A DNA stretch of 64,000 nt from Neoechinorhynchus agilis. Its lineage: Eukaryota > Acanthocephala. Position numbers and translations under genes: made by a program. Positions 12,144 to 22,100 of the stretch are shown here, piece by piece. Each line of letters starts with the position of its first letter. Within the stretch, counting starts at the first letter, position 1. The notes under the pieces are model-generated. The model was not told the origin of the DNA. It was given only the letters and a program-made list of their open reading frames with translations, and did no database searches. Location of the stretch: assembly GCA_051530055.1 (NCBI GenBank), contig CM121341.1, forward strand, positions 6,448,001-6,512,000, read 5' to 3'.

Positions 12144-13364
12144 ATGAATCTCCAACTCTTTGTCTTAAGTTTTCTGTTTGGCCTACTGGTTTACGGCGAT
12201 GAAAGACCGTCAGACAAATGCATTACCATATACCCGATTGGAGTAAATCTTTCAATTCTGTGTGGTTTCAGCAATGACAATGCCACTACACTTATTGAAG
12301 CGTTAAATTCGAAAGCAAATGAATCAGTAGTCAGTCTTTCAATTGCAGGTGTTGGTACCGATGAGATTCCAACCAATCTACCTGACCTACTACCAAGCGT
12401 AACCACCTTAAAGCTTGGATATCCGCCTTCAAAGGAATATGAGATATGCACCGGAGAATGCACAAACAAGTTCTATAACATTGAGAGACTTGAGTTGATA
12501 AATATGAATATAAGTGAAATGGAATTCAATAATTCGCTTCCAAATCTCAAATATTTAACAATAGTTGGTGGAGATATGGCACAACTGGATAAATCATTTG
12601 GGACAAAACTTCCTAATCTTAGAAGTCTCTCTATTACTTCTAGTAAACTGTCAAGTCTTGGAGTAATCAAAAAGATATGTTCACTTCGGCACTTATCCTT
12701 GGATGACAATATTATAACTTCACTCGATATTGACAACGCAACTTGCTTCCAAAACCTTATCGAACTTACTCTGTACGGAAATGCTATTGATTCGGTCACA
12801 ATCGATCACTGCGCAGCACCAAAACTCAAATATCTTCAAATTAATTTCCACGGTGATCTTAATCAATTAATTAAGAGTCTGAACTTACCAGAACTAATAA
12901 GATTGACTGTCAGAAAAACGAATAGTACGATGTTTAATGTTTCTAACCTGGAAAATTTGCCTAAGCTGAAAGCTTTGTATTTTGAAGAAGGCAAATTGAA
13001 ACGAGTGCCGATTGGTAACAAACATACCGAGGAAAATATATTAACTCTAAGCCTTGTAAATAACAATATCAGTATTGTAAACGAATCGGATTTTGTAGGA
13101 TGGACAAATCTACGTCAACTTTATTTAAATCAAAACAACATCAAGAAGTTATCATCGAATTCATTTTCGAAGCTAATTAATTTAAGATTTCTTGATTTAC
13201 GATACAACTTTATTTCGGAATTACACAACGATACTTTCCAAGGTCTACCAAAGAATACAACACTGTACTTTGGAGGCAATCTAATGTCTAATTTTCCGTC
13301 ACACATTTTTGCACCCCTAACAAGTCCCGAGCGGGATTATGATTATTATTATTATTTTTATTAA
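12144..13364 (+). CDS. Secreted leucine-rich-repeat protein, copy B
   Basis: Intronless, 406 residues, the longest member. Signal peptide MNLQLFVLSFLFGLLVYG; NATTLIEALN and NESVVSL glycosylation sites; a short Cys segment (ICTGECTNKF, ~residues 102-111) absent from copy A; LRRs to about residue 390. The tail DYDYYYYFY is unlike the other copies. AATAAA follows at about 13385. The promoter element at 12048 is the variant TGAGGCAACCTCA. Its 3' flank runs straight into diverged satellite DNA. Confidence 0.85.
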   Translation: MNLQLFVLSFLFGLLVYGDERPSDKCITIYPIGVNLSILCGFSNDNATTLIEALNSKANESVVSLSIAGVGTDEIPTNLPDLLPSVTTLKLGYPPSKEYEICTGECTNKFYNIERLELINMNISEMEFNNSLPNLKYLTIVGGDMAQLDKSFGTKLPNLRSLSITSSKLSSLGVIKKICSLRHLSLDDNIITSLDIDNATCFQNLIELTLYGNAIDSVTIDHCAAPKLKYLQINFHGDLNQLIKSLNLPELIRLTVRKTNSTMFNVSNLENLPKLKALYFEEGKLKRVPIGNKHTEENILTLSLVNNNISIVNESDFVGWTNLRQLYLNQNNIKKLSSNSFSKLINLRFLDLRYNFISELHNDTFQGLPKNTTLYFGGNLMSNFPSHIFAPLTSPERDYDYYYYFY

Positions 13365-13439
13365 AATCCACAAATGGAAAGTCAATAAATTAAATGACGC
13401 TTTACTGTTATGTTGTGTGCTTAAATCGTGAAATTGCGT

Positions 13440-14150
13440 TATCAAAGTCATTGGATTTAGAAATCAATGAGAAACAAAAGTTGGGCAAAGTTAAAAAAAT
13501 ATCCAGGAGATTCTACACAAAGTCCAGATTTTCTGCAAATTCCGAGCTTACAAATTTCGAGTATATGATACAAATTCTTAATAGTTTGCAATTTCCTGGT
13601 TTGTTTAGTTTTCAGATAGCCAACAAGACCAAAGGTGCGGCAAAGTCACAAAATTTTGAGGAGATTTTATACAAAATTGAGATCTTTTGTCCTTTTTTAG
13701 ACTTTCAGTTTTAAAACACGAAGCTAAATCAAAAGTCCGGCAAAATAATAAAAGTCTAGGAAATTCTATATAAAGTGCAGATATTTTACCCTTAAGTTAC
13801 TTCAATTTTGAAATCAAAAGTGTGGAAAAGTTACAAAATATCGGGGTGATTCTTAACAAAGTGTAGATATTGGGCAATTTCCTGGCTTTGTTTCAGTTTT
13901 CAAACACGAAACAAGACAAAATTCATCAAGGTCACAAAGTAGCCCAGAGATTATATTCAAAGTATAGAGTTTTTTACAATTTCCATAATTTGTTTAAGTT
14001 TTCAAACAGGATACAATACGAAATGTTCTGCAAAGTAGCAAAATATCGAGGAGATTCTACACAAAGTCCAGATTTTTCGCAATTTCCGATCGTATTTCCA
14101 GTATTCGAGCACGAAGCTATACAATGAATTTGGACAATTAACAAAATAGC
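13440..14150. repeat. Decayed copies of the 107-bp satellite, inverted
   Basis: About six to seven degenerate units in which CAAAATATCGAGGAGATTCTAC-like text and TTTCCTGGTTTGTTTAGTTT-like text recur about every 100 bp. They match the reverse strand of the 4.2-7.9 kb satellite. The junction text (GTCATTGGATTTAGAAATCAATGAG) also matches the junction at ~7885-7920 in reverse. Confidence 0.65.
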
Positions 14151-14787
14151 GCGGAGGTTACAAGTGAATTTACAAGGTTATTCGCTTCACAACAGTTCCA
14201 TTACAGCGGACGAAAACTCTCTAACATTAACTCCGGTTTGAGATCCACTATAAATTTGTGCGGATAGCTTGCTAATGATTTTGCTTACAAACTCGGAATC
14301 GTTTTCTTCGATGTCCAAGCAACCATCCTCAACGTCCAGGCAGGTTAGTTGAAGTCCGTCGTTTGAGTTCTTGGGTGCATGGTGATACGGTCTAATGGGA
14401 GAATTGGGTTTTGGGTTGTTGGTGGTACCAATGGCCCCTTTGCTGACAAATATTGCGATTTGGAAATCCGTTGCTTTAAACTATAAGCTAATCTCAAAGC
14501 AGTTGAATTCACAGGAATGTTGTGAACATAAATCATCTCGACCGTGTCTAGGGGCTCCAAGAGTTTAGAAGAAACTTGATTTTATAGTTATAGAGTGATT
14601 CAAACTCCTGCTTTTTCCTCTATGCGCATACCCAGCTGAAGTCCGAATGAATTGAATTCATTGTGAAGTCGTGGAGACTGTGAAGATCTCATTAAGGAGT
14701 TTGGAATTTAGGGAGTCGTGAAAAAGTGAGGGCCAATTTTGGGTTACTAAGTAGAACATCATTGTTCAACAGATAAGATGATTGATT
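14151..14787. other. Spacer without clear gene
   Basis: Only short open frames with no recognisable homology; no intron signals linking them were found. Confidence 0.4.
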
Positions 14788-15025
14788 CTTTCTTTTGGTA
14801 GTTTTTCCAACCCCCAGATTTAAGTTTACCAATTTATTTCCTCGATATTTCACCTCTCGGATAATTCCGACATTATCCCAAGGTTTGTAATTGTTTGAAA
14901 GTAAGTACAACGTTCAAACAATTACAACCCTTGAGATAATGTCGGAATTATCCGAGGAGCGAAATATCGAGGAAATAAATTGGTAAACTTAAATCTGGGG
15001 GGTTGGCAAAACTACCAAAAGAAAG
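14788..15025. repeat. Long hairpin (foldback) element
   Basis: Arms of ~113 bp, near-perfect inverted repeats, separated by about 12 nt (loop near 14901-14912). The left arm begins CTTTCTTTTGGTAG and the right arm ends CTACCAAAAGAAAG. No coding capacity. It is compatible with a foldback MITE or a hairpin-RNA source. Confidence 0.85.
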
Positions 15026-15445
15026 TATCTTCCCCTCCCCGAAGATAATAATCCATGAAACGATTCATTCTTTTTTGTGCCGTCATTTTTGAATGAAAAA
15101 GCCCACGGGGCAACGCTTTGATCATACATTGATTGTTTAGGCATGACCGGTGGCCATCATTTTATTGGATAGGCTAAATATGCCTTCCGATTTACGTTTG
15201 AAGATGTCGACTAAGAAGGAGGTCATTTGAGTTGTACCTCCTTTTCCAGGAGTTGAGTTTCTGTATCTGACCAAAGGAGAGAGCAATCTCTGAACCGAGG
15301 ATAAGTGAACCTATTCAATTCATTGGGTGGCCGTTTACCATCCTCCACTTGAACGTCAGGTTGCAAAAAGCGTTCTACTGTATTTCGTTTGAAATCTGTT
15401 ATTTATTTTTGTTACAAATCGAACTGTTCGCGTTTTGGACGCTTC

Positions 15446-15989
15446 TCATCTCTTTACTCTCATTCTGGTTCGTTCCATTTTATCTGCTGTACCTCCATAA
15501 CGCTTACGATGGGAACTAAACTTAAGCTCGCCGTACCTGTCGTACACCCTTCTAACAACTCGAATGGACCTTGGCGACCGCGGTCGTCCATAAAGGCCTT
15601 CAAATCCGGTCAGTAGTCTTTTCAGCAAACTCTTTTCTTCATTAATTTGCAAGTAAGACATTTCCTTAATTGAATTGGGTCGACATTTATAGTATCTGTC
15701 CACTTTGATTTTAAACAATATATTTTCTATTGCCACTGCGATGTCTCGTAAACGAACGACATCCGATGTCCAATCAATCACGCCACCCGCTTCATCAATC
15801 ATTGGTACGTTAAGGGAACCCAAATACTCACCCTCATCGACTGCATCGTCGTCTACATCGATGCTTCATAAATAGCCGCTCACCTCGAGCAGTTCAGATC
15901 GTTATGAAATATCGATAAATAATAAAAACATCTTAATTGCGTTTTGGATGGCAAAATGGTAAATTCGCCTTACCGTTTCCATTGACATG
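15446..15989 (-). CDS. Small FAM13-like protein
   Basis: The main exon is 15863-15446. Joining it to the 14-nt first exon 15989-15976 through a GG-AG intron (112 nt) gives 143 residues starting MSMETIDVDDDAVDE. Residues ~90-120 hold NEEKSLLKRLLTGFEGLYGR then RVVRRVYDRYGELK, which resemble the C-terminal FAM13 motif (LKKxLxxFExxxGRPxxxxERxxVRPxYDRYRxxK). The Rho-GAP half of FAM13A is absent. The C-terminus is strongly basic. Biochemical role unknown. The GG-AG splice is the only join I found that keeps frame; an undetected upstream exon is possible. Confidence 0.5.
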
Positions 15990-17149
15990 ATCCTCTCGCT
16001 CGCCTTTTGACGGCGACCTCCCTTGGAAACAAGAGCGCCTCGTGTTAAGTTTCTCTACGGCTTTTGGCAACGATAGCAATGCAATTGATCAGAATATCTC
16101 TGAGACAACAAATCCCCTGTCTCACCGCTGTTATTTTCCTATGAGGAAACTCAATAAATTAGTGATAAGACCGCTAAGAACTCTATCTTCTATATAGACG
16201 TTAACCAGACTTTATTTAATGTCTACTTTACGTGAATATGTCCCTGGGGTCTTGCAAGTCAAACTTATTTTGTCTTGCCTCCCGGATCCGGAATGTGGTA
16301 CGGAATTTCCGTATTTTATCTTTATGAGACTGGTGAACTGGTAATAATACTTTTGTACACTAATCCATTGAAGTGTGAGCATCCATTTTTCTGCTGAATG
16401 CTGGGGAAAACCTTCTCTAAAAGGAGCGTCTCTGAAGCGCCACACGAAATAGTTTTTGCTTATTTAAAGCGGAATTTATATATATTTTGAAGTCCAAGTT
16501 CTTATTCTGTGAAAATAGTAATCGGTAATTACAAAAATCTTTTTTCCGAGGGCCACTTTAAAGGCGGTTCAATGTGGGGTTTTTTGGCTCGGGAAGGTAT
16601 TCGTTCTTGTTTCTGTTGATTATGATTTATGCCATCGATTTTAATTGACATTAATAGGACATTAAACGGCGGGGTTTTCGCATTTGGACATCTCAATATT
16701 CCAATGCGATAGGAAAAGAATGTTACATCTAGTAGACCTATTGACGAATTATCTTTAAAGAAGATCTCTTACCTTCCACTTAGTAATGGTGAACTTGATT
16801 TTGCGACTGTTTTAAGGAAAAAAAGCGGAAATTAGATGAATCACAAAGATCTTTGACAGAGTAACACAGATCACAGGTGGATGATATCAAATGTCAATGG
16901 AATGATGCCAAGAAAGCAGCTCTGAAATGTCTTACAAGATCAATCAATCTTTTTAAAATTGTTCCTTCCCGAGTAATATTTTGAGCTGTACTTAAACCGA
17001 CTCATTCTGCGACATTTTCTTGATCGATGAACACTAATTCATACGTGCACCTTTTCGAGCTCAATTCAATTGAGAGAGAAACATAATTTGGGAATGCTTG
17101 ATTATCCACAAATTTTGCTTAACCTGTTCTAAATATTGAAAAAATAGGC
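15990..17149. other. Intergenic region
   Basis: AT-rich. One 77-codon open frame on the minus strand (16212-16445) lacks homology and splice signals. Nothing else supported. Confidence 0.4.
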
Positions 17150-18314
17150 TGAAAAGAATGTCCAGGTCTCAAAAGAGTACATTGATGCATTCGTATACTT
17201 TTACCATTTACAATCTCCGACCGTTGGATTAATTTAAGCATTTTGTATAATGTAGCGATAAAGTTTACTAATGCTTTTCAGAATTATTTCTTTATGAGTG
17301 AGCATTTAAAAAATAAAACAATATTTGCCGGGATGTAGTCTTAGTTTATAATTTCAATATATTTCAGGACCAAGGATTTTAAGTAAAATCGCGTTGATTT
17401 TGTTAACGAATGAACCGAAAACAAGACGAAAATTCTTAAACTCGCAAGTGCAAAGAAGCAGATCGAATATTGACCTAAATCACCATTCTGATTTAAAGTG
17501 TCCCTTCCTCGGCTTTTTAGTTTTTCGTTCATGGAACGAAGCCACAACGATCTCTTAAATGAGAGAAGTGATTGAATCACTAAGATTCTCAAAAACATAC
17601 GATAATGAGTTTTGTACGTCCTCCGAATTCTCAGATGCTTAATTATATAAAGGAATCAATTTGCATCGTAAATCACATTTGAAAGTATTGGTATTTAATC
17701 GCCGAAATCATTACCTCCTACTTTAATTAGTTTCTCAATTTAATCGAGCAAATAGCCAATCACCGTCCGTCTTTCTTCATTCAAAGATAATGTTCATTAG
17801 CGTTGAAAATCAGAATAAAGTAGGGAAATCATTAACGAATATCGATATTTAGCATCACTGCTCTCATAAAATAAAATCGTTCACTCCTTTTTTAAGAATT
17901 TTTATATGTGACTCAGATAGTAGCCCTTGGATAGATTTTTTCATTCGATCTCCATCAAAAACATTAAGAGCACGAATTGAATCGAACCAAATATTATTCA
18001 AAATTCTAATACCAACTAAAATTAATTTAAACTAATAGTTGACGGCTATGAATTTATCCAGCAATAAAAATGAAATAAATTGCCGTAAAGATACTTTGCA
18101 TCGAATGTGAGAAAAGTAGGAGAGCCAGGCGAGAATGGAGTGATTTTACTTTAAAAGGAGTTTCGGATGAAAATGGCATCGAATTATTATTGCATTCTCA
18201 CTGATTTCAAAATTCGATGACTTTGGTAAGACGATTTTAGCACACAACTCAACAGTAAAGCGTCATTTAATTTATTGACCTTTTTCCATTTGTGGATTTT
18301 ATTCCGGTTGGTTT
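17150..18314. repeat. Segmental duplicate of 8395-9466 with PRD-promoter relic
   Basis: Shares ~97-98% of its bases with 8395-9466. Positions ~17640-17920 carry the PRD-type upstream block (CCAAT box, ATATCGATATTTAGC, TATA-like stretch) in + orientation without a PRD gene after it. Confidence 0.85.
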
Positions 18315-19478
18315 TTACTCGTCGCGTCCAGAAGTTATTGGATTTCCGCCAAGGAACACGATGTGAAACATTCTAAGAGAGTGGAAAGTATCGTTGTTCA
18401 ATTCCGAAATAAAATTGTCGCTTAAATCAAGAACCGCTAAATTAATTAGCTTCGAGAATGAAGTCGATTGTAAGTTCCTGATGTTGTTTTGATTTAAAAA
18501 AAGTCTTCGTAGATTTGTCCATCCTACAAAATCCGATCCATTTAAAATACTGATATTGTTATTTACAAGGCTAAGGATCAATATATTTTCCTTAGTCTGA
18601 TCGTTACCAATCGGCACGCTTTCCAATTTGCCTTCTTCGAAATACAAAGCTTTCAGCTTAGGCAAATTTTCCAGGTTAGGAACATTAAATGTCGTACTAT
18701 TCGACTTTCTTACACTCAAGCTTGTCAGTTCTGGTAAGTTCAGACTTTTAATTAATTGATTAAGATCGCCATGGAAATCCATTAGAAGATATTCGAGTTG
18801 TGATACAGCACTGCGATCGATGGTGACCGAATCAATCGCGTTTCCGTACAGAGTAAGCCCGGTAAGGTTTTGGAAACAAGTTGCGTTGTCAATATCGAGT
18901 GAAGTTATCTTATTTTCACGCAGGTTTAAGATCCGAAGTGAACATATCTTTTTGATTACTCCAAGACTTGACAGTTTACTGGAGGTAATAGAGAGACTTT
19001 TAAGATTAGGAAGTTTTGTCCCAAATGATTTATCCAGTTTTGTCATCTTTCCACCTACAATTGTTAAATATTTGAGATTTGGAAGCAAATTATTGAATTC
19101 CATTTCACTTATATTCATATTTATCAACTCAAGTCTCTCAATGTTATAGAACTTGTTTGTGCATTCTCCGGTGCATATCTCATATTCCTTTGAAGGTGCA
19201 TTTTCAAGCCTTAAGTTGATAACATTTGGTAGTAGGTCAGATAGATTATTTGGAATTTCATCGATACCAACACCTGCAATTGAAAGACTGACTACTGATT
19301 CATTTGCTTTCGAGTTTAAAGCTTCAATAAGTGTAGTGGCATTGTCATGGCGGGAACTACACTGAATCGCAAAATTTACTCTATTCGAATGTAAGATAAC
19401 GCATTTGTCTGACGGTCTTGTATCTCCGTAAACCAGTAGGCCAAATAGAAAACTTAAGACAAAGAATAGGATATTCAT
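18315..19478 (-). CDS. Secreted leucine-rich-repeat protein, copy C
   Basis: Intronless, 387 residues. Signal peptide identical to copy A; includes the ICTGECTNKF Cys insert found in B and E-G. LRRs run to residue ~375, ending FLGGNPITSGRDE. It lies head to head with PRD1 (687 bp between start codons), the first of three such pairs. The element TGAGGTTACCTCA occurs at 19561, with a second copy further upstream. A truncated second promoter with an LRR start (reverse complement of ATGAATCTCCAACTTTTACG) lies at ~19580-19600. Confidence 0.85.
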   Translation of the reverse strand: MNILFFVLSFLFGLLVYGDTRPSDKCVILHSNRVNFAIQCSSRHDNATTLIEALNSKANESVVSLSIAGVGIDEIPNNLSDLLPNVINLRLENAPSKEYEICTGECTNKFYNIERLELINMNISEMEFNNLLPNLKYLTIVGGKMTKLDKSFGTKLPNLKSLSITSSKLSSLGVIKKICSLRILNLRENKITSLDIDNATCFQNLTGLTLYGNAIDSVTIDRSAVSQLEYLLMDFHGDLNQLIKSLNLPELTSLSVRKSNSTTFNVPNLENLPKLKALYFEEGKLESVPIGNDQTKENILILSLVNNNISILNGSDFVGWTNLRRLFLNQNNIRNLQSTSFSKLINLAVLDLSDNFISELNNDTFHSLRMFHIVFLGGNPITSGRDE

Positions 19479-20165
19479 TGCACGATTTTAGTCGAGGACT
19501 ACGGGTCTTGCCTCGCGTTTTATACTAAATTTTTTAGAAATGTTTGCTTGGGACTCGTGTTGAGGTTACCTCACATCGTAAAAGTTGGAGATTCATTGCC
19601 CAGTTTTAGTCGACGACTACGAGTCTTGTCTCGCGTTTTATACTAAATTTTTTAGAAATGTTTGCTTGGGACTCGTGTTGAGGTAACTTTACGTAGTTAA
19701 GGTTATCTCGCAAGGTGTAACCGAGACTGGATGTCTACGTCAGTGACAAGCCCTTTTCTATTTTGGTATTCTTAGAGCCTCAAATAAAGTCTCAAATGGA
19801 CACTTCTAATAGTTGTTTGATTGTGGCATGTCGAGGATGATAAGCACTGATAAGGCACGAAATGTAATAATATAAAGGAATCAATTTGCATCGTAAATCA
19901 CATTTGAAAGTATTGGTATTTAATCGCCGAAATTATTACCTCCTACTTTAATTAGTTTCTCCATTTAATCGAGCAAATAGCCAATCACCGTCCATCTTTT
20001 TTCTAATGGATTTCTTAATGGTCAAAAAAACAATAAACTACTACATTCAAAGATAATGTTCATTAGCGTTGAAAATCAGTATAAAATGGAGAAAGCATTA
20101 GCGAATACCGATATTTAGCTTCACGGTTCTTATAAAATATAATTTGCTCACTCGTTTTCATAGAA
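19479..20165. promoter_or_regulatory. Shared spacer of the LRR-C / PRD1 divergent pair
   Basis: Conserved with the spacers at 48914-49506 and 62747-63427 (same blocks, opposite orientation). On the LRR side: TATA-like TTTTATAC near 19519 and the TGAGGTTACCTCA inverted repeat. On the PRD side: GCCAATCACCGTCC (CCAAT box, ~19979), TAATTAG homeodomain-type cores, CCGATATTTAGC (~20107) and TATAAAATATAA (~20135), about 30 bp before the PRD1 ATG. Confidence 0.7.
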
Positions 20166-20948
20166 ATGTTTTATGGTAAGAATTTGATCTCTTTTCATGA
20201 AATTATTATTTTCGATGAAGGAACTCTGAATCAAATGGGACGGCCGTATGTCAGAGGGGAAACTCTATGTGATTTTTTGAAACGAGAAATAATAAGATTG
20301 TCAAATGCAGGATTGCCGAAATTCGCGATTGCGGAAACGACGAGGGTTTCTCACAGTTGTGTAACCAAAATATTGAAAAGGTTTGCGTTTTAAATTAAAT
20401 ATTAATAATTTTGCCTTAGGCATAAGAACATTACCTCCTTCCGCTCACATAAAAATCCGAGATTGAAATATACGAAGCAGCAGATAGCGATATTGGAGGA
20501 GTTTTATCGTTCGAATCCATTGCCCAGTAAAGAAACACAAAACGACATTTCACTTCAATTACGAATACCAACAAAAAATGTGAAGGTTTGTCGAGATTTC
20601 GGAAATATTGTTTGTCAGAAGCGTTTTTAGTCGTGGTTTGGAAACCGTCGCTTTAAAGATAGAAAGCAAACTGTGGGGAAAATTGTTTGCGGCAGCGACA
20701 TGAACAATCACATTGGAAATCCTGCGAAGATTTCGGACGTACAGCATCATTATTTTTCGGCTGAATATTACCACGCAAACGACTATTACTTTTGTGGCAC
20801 GAATCATTTTCAGAACGAAACCGCAAACGCCTATTGGCCCCATCAGTACAATAGAAACTTTGGCGATTCCGTAGCTCATGGAAGCATTTACTGTGATTTA
20901 CAGAGTTGCTACAATAAGCAAGCAAAAAGCGACACAACTTCCGTCTGA
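20166..20948 (+). CDS. PRD1: half-paired-domain + homeodomain transcription factor
   Basis: Four exons (20166-20175, 20221-20380, 20420-20585, 20631-20948) with introns of 45, 39 and 45 nt, all GT-AG, give 217 residues. Residues ~5-57 match the PAI half of a paired domain (LNQMGRPYVRGETL, VSHSCVTKILKRF). The RED half is missing. Residues ~70-125 are a homeodomain whose recognition helix reads NVKSWFGNRRFKDRK, with the invariant W, F, N and R. The C-terminal ~90 residues are rich in His, Tyr and Asn (YFSAEYYHANDYYFCG) and unlike known Pax tails. It should bind DNA in the nucleus. The first exon encodes only MFY plus one base; the same structure in PRD2, with a 1-bp difference inside the intron, supports the splice. 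Confidence 0.85.
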
Positions 20949-21786
20949 TCTTTTCTACCTCCGCTCCTTTTTCCGTGCTGCCCAATCTTCTCTCGGATAT
21001 CATGACCCGAAAATGAACCTGAGGAAAGGCCAACCTTACAAGCGTTCTTGCAAGCAATAATCACCAATTCGCCCACGAGAGCGGATCTTCCAACCTGACC
21101 GCCCGGACTCGTAATCCACTCCAAAATCAGTAGCCAGATTCATTTATCGAATCAGAACTCGAATGTTTATGAGGACCCAAACGGGGGCGTGGGTCCTCTT
21201 CTTTGTGCAGTAATAAAACGTGTTATTATTATCATCTTAGAGTAATAACTCTACAGAGAACCCGATGAATGTGGATTTCTGATCGAATAACTCGAAGGTT
21301 CTTCCACCCGTTCGGAAATTGCGTCAGTAAAAAAAGAAGTTCAACAAGAACTGAATTTACATTAATGGACATGATACAATTTAAATCGCGTTCTGGATAA
21401 TCGAGTAAAGGGGAGTGAAATTCAAATCATTGATCTTCTGAGTTATAAGTCGATTCGAATCGGAGGATGGTGAACGCACCATCAAAAAAAGAAATCGTTA
21501 ATGTTTTCAATAAGGTCGATTTCACTGCCGTCTAGAAAAAACCCAATAGGGAATCTCGTCGCCTTGCGATGAACTTTTGGCATGACCCGAGCCTTTGTAA
21601 CATTAAAGACACCAGACATTCATGTCAGTTTTCCATTGAAAACTCGCCTCGCCATGCTCGGCACACACACTAAAAATAGTCATCATTCAACAAAAGAGTC
21701 TTCATTATTCACGCGCTTCACTCATTTCCCGACTTGGTTCATTTAGCGCCTCTTTTTTTCCGTTCTCGCCGTAGATTCGCGTTCAA
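20949..21786. other. Intergenic region with a perfect hairpin
   Basis: Text from ~20950 to 21240 is GC-richer than its surroundings and ends in a perfect 9-bp stem (GAGGACCCA at 21171-21179, TGGGTCCTC at 21190-21198, 10-nt loop), followed by T-rich DNA and AATAAAA. It may be the end of an unidentified mobile element. Positions 21250-21786 show nothing recognisable. Confidence 0.45.
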
Positions 21787-22087
21787 ATGAGTGCAAAGGA
21801 ACAAGCGGTCAATAAGCAGTCGTCTCCGAGTCAATGCAAATCCGGTGGTGGTGGTGGATGCTGCTATACAAGGACTCTGATCATCGCATCCATTGTTGTT
21901 CTCCTGATTGCAGTAGCAGCTGCCGTCTACAAACAAGAGCAATGTAAGCATTTCTAAAGGAAAAACAAATACTTTCACGTTCTTAGGGCTTCCTTTACTG
22001 ATAAAGTACTATAAAGAGGGCCGTACTCTTCTATCTTCGGATCGACAAACAGAAACTGCCCCATTGAAAACGGAAAATGAAGCCTGA
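21787..22087 (+). CDS. Small single-pass membrane protein, 85 aa
   Basis: Two exons (21787-21943, 21987-22087) with a 43-nt GT-AG intron. The protein has a Gly/Cys-rich start (QCKSGGGGGCCYTR), one hydrophobic helix at ~residues 30-48 (LIIASIVVLLIAVAAAV) and a short polar tail. The Cys pair just before the helix could be palmitoylated (inference). No homologue recognised. Its stop lies only 13 bp from the HCCS exon-repeat array, and it is convergent with HCCS. Confidence 0.65.
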
Positions 22088-22100
22088 ACACACGCGCGCG

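Noticed and set aside
16212-16445. 77-codon minus-strand frame
   Set aside because: No homology, splice or promoter support.
21171-21198. Rho-independent-terminator-like hairpin as sign of bacterial DNA
   Set aside because: Surroundings are eukaryotic with spliced genes; probably the end of a mobile element.
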